A stretch of 24,860 nucleotides of DNA from the NCBI GenBank assembly GCA_015501075.1, contig JADNYJ010000462.1, positions 1 through 24,860 of the forward strand, given 5' to 3'. The first letter of the stretch is position 1. Each line of letters opens with the position of its first letter. The translations under genes and the position numbers were made by a program. The notes beneath the pieces are model-generated. The model was not told the origin of the DNA and searched no databases. It worked only from the letters and a program-made list of their open reading frames with translations. Positions 1-8,487 of this stretch are shown one piece after another. The DNA is from Gymnopilus junonius (taxonomy: Eukaryota; Basidiomycota; Agaricomycetes; Agaricales; Galerinaceae).

Positions 1-1292
1 GAATTACAAGGACGAGGACGGGGACGCGCTCTGCTGTACTTGTTATTTACTTGCTTACTGTGAGTATGTTTTGGTGTACTAGATTGCGTTTGCTGACAAT
101 TGTATTGGTTTACACAGGAATCATGATGATCTCCACCGTTATGTGATCAATGTATAATTCAAATGTTCATTGATCTGTTCGAAATCAGTCTGAGCTGCCG
201 TTTGTACTTCTGCTATTCCTGACTTTGAGTTATCGGCCTATCAGCAAACCTGCATCCTATAGGCTATAACTGGTTTACGATCTTTTAAAGTCTTCGCTCT
301 CATTCTTTTCTCCCATAGCATGGTCAAGTCGCGGACTTGTAGCAGCTGGAAGGCGAGAACGGACAAAGTGCGTATAAATATATAGGCTGCGTGCAATTCT
401 GTTGGTTATTTTTGCCCACTTATCTCGAGCTCAAGGGGCGTGCCATAACGAAACCCGTGCTCGTGCACATCAATTACGCTCTGTCATTCGGAGTCTCTGT
501 CTGTGCTTTGACTGTAAGTCTTGGTAGTTGTTGTGGTCAAGCCTGCATTGAAACCCTTTTTGCAGCCTATCAAATTCAACGTTAAGTCTTCCTACGCCAA
601 CGAACTATTCTGTCTCAACCGTTTTGTTCGGATACAGTCCGGCTGTTACTCTGCAGCTTTAGCCTCATACTATGTGCTCACTGCTAACCAGTTACTACGC
701 GAACTACGCGAACGACCTTTTCCTCCTTGAGTAAAACCTCAACGTACGATATCGCACGCTGCAACATAATAGTAGCATGCCTGATGTCAAAGTCCTTCCG
801 CTCGAACAACTCGGAGACTCTGGCTTAGGGAATCCATTCCGGCAAGTAGAAAACGACAAACTGTCCTATTTCCCATGTTTATTATTGACAATGGAATGTA
901 GAGTCATTCTCGTTTGCAGTAGTGCTCGGGTGACTGGTGACCCATTGGACTTTGACAAGAAGAGACTCAACTGGAAATTAGGAACGGGAAAACTGGAACT
1001 GGGACTAGAACTTCATTAGGGTCCGGTCTTCGGAACTTCCTAGACGTTTCCTGCTAACTTTGTTTTGTTTTATTAAGGGCGTTATGAAAGAAGACTACTC
1101 GACTCTTTAGACGCCGTTCATGTCCTGGACGGCGAACTTGCGGCTCTCCGTTTTTGTTTGTGTAGCGCTTTCCGTTGACCATGACCGGACCGCAGTGAGT
1201 TGATTTCCACCCTTTTCTTTTTTTTCTCTAAGTATAAAAGTAGGCTGGAACCGACTTCAAATTTCAGAGCATTACGTGTTCCAAGTCAAATC
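1..1292. other. No convincing gene; 5' flank of the DPBB gene
   Basis: I see no reading frame here that resembles a known family. The frames at 391-585, 521-730 and 777-1019 are short, have no recognisable domain and do not join across plausible splice sites. An open frame at 2-82 (Asp-rich, then Cys-rich, ending in TAG) might be the 3' end of a gene lying to the left, but nothing supports it beyond being open. The last 60 bases are the core promoter of the next gene. Confidence 0.5.
1233..1240 (+). promoter_or_regulatory. TATA box of the DPBB gene
   Basis: TATAAAAG lies 53 bp before the ATG at 1293 and directly after a T-rich tract (1211-1229). This is a standard fungal core promoter arrangement. 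The position relative to the start codon supports that ATG. Confidence 0.6.
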
Positions 1293-1980
1293 ATGTTGCA
1301 ACTTGCGCTGAAAATCTCTTTTCTGACTCTTTCCATGTCGGTTTTCTCTACTTTTGCCTTACCGGCCGACGTCGTACAAAGCTACTCCGTTACACTTGAT
1401 AAGCGCCAGACGCGCACTGGACAGGTAGGCTGAACTTTTTATACAAGTACATATCCATTCATTACTCATCATACTCTACTTTGAAGGCTACGTGGTATTA
1501 TCCTGGTAGGTCACCTTTGCTCTCAAATGTTCTGATATTGTGTTTAATTCTCTTGTAAATTCACCCTTTCATTCCAGGACTTGGGAATTGCGGTATCACG
1601 AACACCCAGGACGAACCCATAGTCGCTATCAGCAAGCAACTCTACGATGCACATGGCGGGAGCGACTGCGGCCAGGTAAGCAGACTCTTGGTTACAGTGA
1701 ACAGATCGATAATTGTTAATTCTGACTTTCTCTTCTTCCTTGATCAACCTATTAAACAGCAAATAACAATCACCAACACTAACACTGGGCAAACGGCCAC
1801 GGGGTTAGTCGAGGATAGCTGTCAATCATGCGGTGAGGACGACATCGGTTCGTTTCTCTCCTTCTCTTTTTATTTATTTATATTTTTAAAACTTGCGTGT
1901 ACCCAGACCTGTCGCCTTCTCTATTCGAGCAGCTTGCCCCGTTGGATGAAGGAGTTTTTCCAGTTTCGTGGACCTTCTAG
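1293..1980 (+). CDS. Secreted RlpA-like double-psi beta-barrel (barwin-type) protein
   Basis: Five exons (1293-1424, 1487-1505, 1578-1675, 1760-1847, 1907-1980) give 136 residues in frame. The N-terminus is a signal peptide: a hydrophobic stretch at about residues 4-22 ending in A-L-P-A. A K-R pair at about 38-39 could be a Kex2 processing site. The mature part has the family signature G-x-A-T-W-Y-Y-P-G with G-N-C-G, then S-D-C-G-Q, and E-D-S-C-Q-S-C near the C-terminus, and it ends in V-S-W-T-F. This matches the single-domain fungal proteins often annotated as riboflavin-aldehyde-forming-enzyme-like or expansin-like. They are extracellular, and most have no proven activity. The length is normal for the group and the frame is intact. 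Enzymatic function cannot be told from sequence. Confidence 0.88.
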
Positions 1981-2282
1981 AGTGGAGGGTCCTAGTGGAG
2001 GGAGGTGGAGAATACGATGAAGGGGAGGATGAAGGTTTTGATGTAAACGACGACTAATATCAGACTTCCTGCACTCTAGTTTATCTCTGCTTGCTACATA
2101 AGGGATTGCAGAGCATGATGAGCATTGAGCAGCTGGCTGCTATGCAGAAGTGGAAACCAAAATCTTGCGCGTGCCTATCACCGAAATCATAATTTCTGAC
2201 AGGAAAAAATGGCTCGGAGAATCCTGAGGGATCTAGGGAAAAAAAAGGGAACTCTCGTATGTAAGCAAGTTCAAACATTCAA

Positions 2283-2567
2283 GTGAACTTGCAGTGCGAT
2301 AGGCCGGTTATCGCCTGTTATCGCCTGTATATGAAAGCGAGCGAGGACACGAGTAAATTGGTAGACTGTATCCTTACGAACCAGGCCAACGGTAGTGGGT
2401 TTGTGGGGTTGGATACGGTGAAGAATACCACGAAGCAATTAGTAAAGATGTACGGTGATCGCTTTGGAGGGATAGCTGGATGGGAATACTATGAATCGGA
2501 GCCCAACCTAGATAAGCCTTGGACATGGGCGGCTTCGATGAAGAGTAATGATGGCGGCAAGGATTAA
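2283..2567 (+). pseudogene. Orphan C-terminal remnant, glycosidase-like (GH18 type suspected)
   Basis: The frame closes with a segment containing M-Y-G-D-R-F-G-G-I-A-G-W-E-Y-Y-E-S followed by K-P-W-T-W-A. This resembles the last strand and C-terminal edge of some fungal GH18 chitinase-like proteins, in which a G-G-V-A-G-W-E-Y-F type motif is followed by a P-W-x-W-A segment. No TIM-barrel core or D-x-x-D-x-D-x-E catalytic motif is present upstream, and no ATG or clear acceptor gives it an N-terminus. A 10-bp direct tandem repeat (TTATCGCCTG twice, 2308-2327) lies at the point where homology appears to begin. The family assignment comes from recall of motif shape only. It could also be the last exon of a rearranged gene. 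Confidence 0.4.
2308..2327 (+). repeat. 10-bp tandem duplication TTATCGCCTG x2
   Basis: Two perfect adjacent copies. Ten is not a multiple of three, so a recent duplication here would shift any reading frame passing through it. It sits at the 5' edge of the glycosidase-like remnant. Confidence 0.7.
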
Positions 2568-2625
2568 TTGCAAATGCTATACTGTTGCTTTTGTCAATAC
2601 CCAATCTTAGTAACTTCGAAGTATA

Positions 2626-4138
2626 TTAAATAGTCTTCTCAAGCCATCCTCTCGCCTCAAAATCGGCCAATGTATCTATGAATATTTCCTCTTTGCTTCT
2701 GTATTTGATACCTAGTATGTGCTTCCCTTTGGCGGGATCGTAATCGAACAGAACCGCTTCGTGCAAGTCAGGGTTTGCCAGCGGGAATATTCCAGAGGTA
2801 TAAAGTTCCGGACGGAGAGACTGGATTACAGAGCCTGTTGTTGGATAAGCGCATGTTGGAACAAGGAAGAAGTGGAAGAATTTACGCGTTTCCTGCCAGG
2901 TGATGACGCCTTTGATTGAAGGGAAAATATAAGAATGAGTTTTTGTCGTCTCTGTTGCAATGCCGTATACGTACCGTTAGAGACGATGATCCTCTCGCCG
3001 GCTGCCTCTTCTTTGGAAAGAGCAAGAACATGCGCTGATGCGACATCCCGGACATCGATATAAGCATAGGATGCCTTGAATGCGTCGTTCGCTATGCCTT
3101 TACTGACGGCAGTCCACCATATGATCAGAGAAAAGTTCAGATCCTTCGGTGTCTTCACGTCGAGAAGGGTGGGCTAAGTCCACGAATCAATTTGAGATGT
3201 TTACTGAATCGACGGAACCAATGCTTACTCCAACAACCTTTCACGCCCAACATAGCAAAATGTCAGTACAAAATACTAAGGTAAGGTACGTATGTGGCTG
3301 GCTTACCAGAGGCGGGTTAATGACCACTAATTCCCAGCCGATTTTTCCCTTGTGTTCGTTGTATAACTTCCACGCAGCTGAATTATATTGAGCCTGTTGC
3401 TGAAGCGATCACATGACACTCACGTACTTTGCTCGGCCAACGTTTTCGACGCACGGTACTTGTACATCCAAGGCGCTTCTCTACCTTGCTCTTGAACAAT
3501 CTTGACAAATTCGTCTCCCCAGTTTTCTTCGTTAAAAACATTAGGGGGTTCCTTCAATAAGCCCATGACGGCCGCAGTGGAAGATGTAATGACAATACGT
3601 TTGACCTTTATGCTATTAAGAATATCGCGAGCGAGTTGGTCAGAAAGCTCGGGCTGCTAGAAGGCAAAAATGGCATTTACCCAAATTCGATAGCGCTTTT
3701 CAAGATGCTGGTTGTACCTTGTACCGCTGGCTTGATCAACTCTGTAAGGGCCATCAGAACCACCGCGCCCAAGTCTGTGTTTGAGTACCTTCAGGCTCCA
3801 CGCTAGACGAATCGACAGGAGAGGCCATGTGTATAATCGCGTCTACATTTCTCACTGCATCGTCGAAAGCACCATCCTGGCAGAAGCAAATTGTTAGCCA
3901 TTGAATTCTTCGCCGGACTGATGTTCACCTTCGTTATATCTTCAACGACGACCCATTCCACTTTATCGCGATGAGAGGGAAAGTACTCTGTCAATTTTCT
4001 ACCCTTATCGTCCGCCCGAACAGCAGCACGAACGACATAACCCTGCTCAAGAAGGAAGCGTATGACCCACACCCCAATGTAACCATTTCCTCCAGTAATG
4101 AGGACCCTTGAGGCGGTATTGGGTTTGACGACTGGCAT
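2626..4138 (-). CDS. SDR-1: extended short-chain dehydrogenase/reductase (GRE2/cinnamoyl-CoA reductase-like)
   Basis: Nine exons on the minus strand (4138-3929, 3876-3789, 3741-3681, 3612-3428, 3377-3307, 3237-3229, 3173-2975, 2909-2886, 2834-2626) join in frame to 351 residues. The Rossmann start is V-L-I-T-G-G-N-G-Y-I-G (about residues 12-22). The catalytic Y-x-x-x-K is Y-R-A-S-K, with I-T-S-S upstream supplying the Ser. Y-I-D-V-R-D-V-A follows in the substrate-domain region. The family reduces aldehydes, ketones or flavanone-type carbonyls with NAD(P)H in the cytosol; the substrate here is unknown. Exon six is only 9 nt (3229-3237, V-V-G) and is conserved in the paralogs. The intron at 2835-2885 is 51 nt, in frame and stop-free. 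The gene is divergent from GMC-1 across an 874-bp gap. All motifs are intact and I expect it to be functional. Confidence 0.88.
3229..3237 (-). other. 9-nt micro-exon of SDR-1 (Val-Val-Gly)
   Basis: GTTGTTGGA is flanked by an AG acceptor and a GTAAGC donor. Flanking introns are 69 and 55 nt. It supplies the residues that precede P-T-L in the family, where V-F-G is usual. Phase 0 on both sides. Confidence 0.8.
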
Positions 4139-5012
4139 GATCTAACAGTCACTTTAAGTTTTGGACCTAGATTGTAAGAGATTTAAAGAAAAGTAAATCT
4201 GACATGAGAGAAGACTTTAAATAGAATGTATGACTGTTCCGACGCACATTGAGGTGAATGACACCATTCAATCCCACACATCTGGACCAGAGCAGATATC
4301 CCGAGTCGAATCTGATGTAGATTGACAAGCACCCTTCAGCCCATAGCCGTAGCACGCGTGGGTTAGAGCATACAGAAGATCTGTTTGTTCAACCTGGCGA
4401 TGTGCCTGTGCGTTTACCGGTGAACGTGGTGAAAAAATTTTCCTGCAGTGTCTTTCCATCATGAGCTAAAGAGAAAAATAAAAGAAACTTCACATACTTG
4501 GTATCCATATTCACGCCGGGAGTCCATCGCTTTCAGCCTCTGAGTCTCTGCATTTCCGATGGCCGCTTTCCCGAATTTAATGATCGCTGGTGGTGGTCGG
4601 AGCCTCGGAGGTAAGCCGTAACGGCGTAACGTCACGCATCATTCTGTTGCTCCAACAGTCTCAACTCTTGCTCTATTTGAAATTGCATACCTATTATTGC
4701 TCGGGCTCACACACCCAACCGGGACCCGAGGCTCTGGGGGCGATCTTTTTCTCAAGAGTGTTGTGTATGACACACCGAAAATGGGTCAGTTCTCGATAGT
4801 GAGTAATCAGGTTTTTTCCCCCCGTTGCAAAGCCTTTCTAATAGAATCGCCTAGAGCCCTAGACAGGGCTTCGACGCGTCGTTTGTGGATATATGGATCT
4901 TAGTTAAGGTATTGAAGTCTCTCGTCACGAGAGATCAACGAACACGTCTCCTATATATTAAGATCACAATTCTCAAGGTCCACGTAGACACTACTCGCTT
5001 TTCGTCTTTGTA
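4139..5012. promoter_or_regulatory. Divergent promoter region between SDR-1 and GMC-1
   Basis: No gene-like frame was found in these 874 bp. On the minus strand TATTTAAAG (4215-4223) lies about 80 bp before the SDR-1 ATG. On the plus strand CTATATATTAAG (4951-4962) and the shared 17-nt element (4967-4983) precede GMC-1. The frames at 4590-4903 lack any domain. Confidence 0.5.
4967..4983 (+). promoter_or_regulatory. Shared GMC promoter element, copy 1
   Basis: CAATTCTCAAGGTCCAC starts 15 bp after the TATA-like TATATATTA (4952-4960) and 46 bp before the GMC-1 ATG. The identical 17-mer occupies the same place before GMC-2. Its placement just after TATA puts it near the expected transcription start, so it may be an initiator or downstream core element rather than an upstream activator site. 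Confidence 0.6.
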
Positions 5013-7943
5013 ATGCCATTATATCCATCCGCGGAAGAATTTTCAAGTACCGTCTTCGATTACATAGTTATCGGTACATTTCGTCGCCCATTTTTTCTTC
5101 GTAAAGTTTCTGACATTGTTATAACTTATAGGTGGTGGAAATGCAGGTGTTCCGCTTGCCGTTCGGTAAGTCGCCTTCATGAAATGACCGTTTCTCAGTA
5201 ACAGTTGAAATTCTTTGGATTTCCATAGCCTGGCTGAAGACCGTAGTGCAAGGGTTGGTCTACTAGAGGCTGGCTCTGTGGTTTCAGATGATCCTTTAAT
5301 CACGCAGCCAAGTATAATTTCCCAAGTCGTTGTTCGTGCCGTTGTTTACATCCATGTGCAGAGGCAATAGCGATGGCAACCGGCAATCCTGCCTTCGACT
5401 GGTGCTTTAAAACCGAACCCCAGAAACACCTGGGTCAACGCTCTATTCCAGTTCCACGGTTCGTAGGTCCATGTCAGTATTGTTCATTTCATGTCCTAAT
5501 CGGTTGACAGAGGCAAGGGTCTTGGAGGGACCTCACTACTCCATTATCTAGCCTGGGATCGAGCTTCCAAGCAGGAGTATGACTCATGGAAGCACTTTTC
5601 CGACCCTGAGGGGGGCTGGGATTGGGATTCGTTACTTCCGTATTTTAAGAAAGCCGAAAATGCGAGCGCATCTCAGGCGGGCTTTGACCCATACCCAGCT
5701 GTTTCACTCCCCGATGCCCAGATTACTCGTGAAGGAACCCCACACGAAGAAGTATGTGGATTGGATGGTCCTGTAAAGGTTCGTAACGGTGTCACTTTTA
5801 TTTATTTAATTTAATTGGTAACGTACTGGGATTCTGCACAGACCTCTTACAATGTTCTTTACACTGATATTATGGCACCCGCTATCAAAGCCTTTAATTC
5901 GCTAGGTGCACCAACCAATGCGAACGGGGTGCGTACATTGCTTCTTTTAATTGAAGGTCCACGCATGTCATTTAACATTCCTCTATACAGTACGGTGGTG
6001 AGACGGATGGAGTGAAGAATTTGAAGAGAACTGTAGACAAGGATTCTGGGACGCGCGTCAGCTCCGCTTCAGCATACCTTGACCTTGCGAAGGAGTTTGA
6101 TAACCTTCATATCCTTACTAACGCGATGGTATGACCATTCTTTTTACTTTCGTTCTCAATTGTCATTCACTTGCTTTTGTAGGTTACAAAGCTGCTCTTC
6201 GAGACATCACTCGATGATCAAGGAAATCACGTTGTGCGAGGTGCTGAAATTTCTGTCCATGGAGAACATCACACCGCACTGGCCGCAAAAGAAGTTGTAC
6301 TTTGCTGTGGTTCAGTGCAAACCCCGCAAGTGTTGGAATTGTCAGGTGCGTATTTGATTATGGGCTATGTTTCGTGTCGTTCCCGACCTTTTTACGTTGT
6401 AGGCATTGGAAATGCATCCCTTCTTAAATCCCTTGGTATCCTTTGTCGCATTGATCTGACTGGGATCGGAGAGAATTTGTTTGTAAGTCATAATGTCAAT
6501 GATAAAAATGTCATTATTAATCTAGTTCCTTTAGGATCGTATATTTACACCCACCCAGTTCCTCCTCCGTCCAGATGTCAGAACGTTTGGTGTGTATTTG
6601 TTTCTGATCTCAGAGAAAAGCTTTAGACCTGAACCTCACGTAGATGAGTTCAGGAACAATCCAACATTCTTAGCTGAGGAAACAGCCAAATAGTGCGCTG
6701 TTTACTTTGGCCGTTCGTTTTTTCAACAAACTCATGCCACTGTAGCGAATCATCTGGTCAAGGATGGATCGCCGCCTCTGATTCGATTGTCGCATACAAT
6801 CCTCTTCATAGAGTTGTCGGGGAGACGAAATTTCCGCTGTTCATGAAGTCTCTCAAAGACTCGATCTCGGCTGCAAAGGAATCTAACTCTTTAACCCCTC
6901 TTCAAATCGAGCAGTACCAGGTCCAATTGAAATGGTTGGAGAAGAATCCAGTACCGAACCTAGAGACAATGATATTTTCTAAAGGACTTGTTGCTCCTGT
7001 AGCAGGCAGATCCTACTTCGTAATGTTGACTGGTGTCCAGGTTTTTAGTTAACTCACACTCTGGGATGCCGTTGATGCTGATAAATTCTCCATTCCTCCT
7101 AGCACCCGTTCAGTCGTGGCTCAATCGTGCGTTTTCATCAGAGTTGATTCCTAAAGGATTCAAAGATCATAATATACATCTTTCACCAGCATATTACGAC
7201 CGCTGACCCCTTTCAACCTCCAAAAATCGATCCAAATTATTTGAGCAACGACTTTGGTTGGCTGCTAATTTTACAACATCTGATTTTGCCCTAATACCTG
7301 ACCGCAGATACCGAAGTCCTTGCCGCTGGGTTCAGATTCATAGAGAAGGTCACTGAAGTAAGCCCCTTGAAGGACATAATCGAAGCACAGACGGTTCCTC
7401 CCGTACCGTTAACAAAAGAACAATTGATTGAGTTGATCGTATTCCTCCATTTGTGCCGAGTAAGGAAACTCACAAAACTCAAGGTTTATTCAGCAGTCTT
7501 TATTTGTGAGTCGCTGGCCGTTCACGCTTGAATGTGTATCACGCTCAATAGTTATCCCAGAGCGGTGGCCACCTCATGGGTGCGTGGATAAGCCATTTTG
7601 GCTGCTTATTGTAGCTGATGCGTCTAATCCTTACGGATCAAAGGAACCGCTTCATTAGCTCGCCGAGATTTAGGAGGTTGACAAATTTGTGCTGTCTAAA
7701 GAATGGTTCTAACGCTACCGTTAGGGGTCGTTGATAACAAGCTGAAGGTCTATGGCACCAGCAACCTTCGCGTTGCTGATGCCAGTATTGTCCCCATTCC
7801 AATGGCCACACACATCCAAGCAACTATATTTGCAATTGCAGAAAAGGTATGTTCATCAAACTATTGAAGACATTTCCTTGACGTCTTTTTTTTTCTTCGA
7901 CTTTCAGGCAGCAGATCTTATCAAAGATGACCACAAGATGTAG
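5013..7943 (+). CDS. GMC-1: GMC-family FAD oxidoreductase (aryl-alcohol/alcohol oxidase-like)
   Basis: Twenty exons assemble in frame to 618 residues, close to the usual GMC length: 5013-5073, 5132-5165, 5229-5311, 5362-5458, 5511-5778, 5842-5928, 5991-6128, 6183-6345, 6403-6482, 6535-6589, 6644-6692, 6746-7040, 7103-7126, 7190-7256, 7308-7431, 7484-7505, 7561-7579, 7644-7676, 7725-7846, 7908-7943. The FAD-binding start is D-Y-I-V-I-G-G-G-N-A-G with L-L-E-A-G beyond. The second GMC signature is G-S-V-Q-T-P-Q-V-L-E-L-S-G-I-G. The two active-site positions are filled: His in G-G-H-L-M-G-T and His in A-T-H-I-Q-A-T near the C-terminus. No signal peptide is seen, so it is probably intracellular. 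One oddity is G-E-N-L-F-D-R where the family usually has N-L-Q-D-H. Two donors (GTTTTT at 7041, GTTGAT at 7432) are weak. Substrate unknown; alcohol oxidation is the family default. Confidence 0.9.
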
Positions 7944-8487
7944 ATCCGATCACGGCTTAGCAAGCTTCAAACCCAGTTTATTGTCTATCGATCCATGAGT
8001 TTGACGAGCAACATTTGTAACCTCGTTTATCCGTGAATGGCACACTTTTTGTCTCTTTGATCCCATGGACGAGAATTTAACAAAGTTTCACCGAATGCTC
8101 ATAAAACAATATCGAAAACAGAAGACACAGCGTTGTGTTTAAGGCATCAGGTATTTCTTCTGTCACTTTCCCAGACCAGATACTCTCCTTTGCCCTGCTT
8201 ACATGCTCTTGGGTCTTGTTCAGGTTTACACAATCTATCGGAGCCCGACGGAGCCCGTTGAGTGGTGTTTTCGATGAATGCTCTGAAACCAAACGCAACA
8301 TATAGCACCCCGAACGTCTGTGACAAATGATTATTTTTCTTCTCGTTTACGAGCGCCCAGCTCTGATAAGCGATCCTTTGTGGATGGCATGGTCATGATG
8401 AAAATTTCCGTTTACCACGTGGGTCCGCTCATATAATAAGACAGCAATTCTCAAGGTCCACAATAATACTTCCTACTGTTCTTCCTG
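7944..8487. promoter_or_regulatory. GMC-1/GMC-2 intergenic region with the GMC-2 promoter
   Basis: No gene was found in 544 bp. Near the right end are a palindromic CACGTG (8416-8421), a TATA-like ATATAATAAG (8431-8440) and the second copy of the shared 17-nt element (8445-8461). Upstream of these I see nothing identifiable. Confidence 0.5.
8445..8461 (+). promoter_or_regulatory. Shared GMC promoter element, copy 2
   Basis: CAATTCTCAAGGTCCAC is identical over 17 nt to 4967-4983 and lies 13 bp after the start of the TATA-like sequence. The bases on either side have diverged between the two promoters, which suggests constraint on the element itself. Confidence 0.6.

Noticed and set aside
391..1019. 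Three short plus-strand frames before the DPBB gene
   Set aside because: No domain, no splice continuity and no start context; they look like chance frames.
2626..2650. Apparent frameshift at the SDR-1 C-terminus
   Set aside because: Careful reverse-complement reading gives E-A-R-G-W-L-E-K-T-I and a normal TAA; no defect.
4590..4903. Overlapping frames between SDR-1 and GMC-1
   Set aside because: Gly-rich start looked like a Rossmann motif but lacks spacing and continuation.
8416..8421. CACGTG palindrome as a regulatory site for GMC-2
   Set aside because: A 6-bp site is expected by chance and has no counterpart in the GMC-1 promoter.
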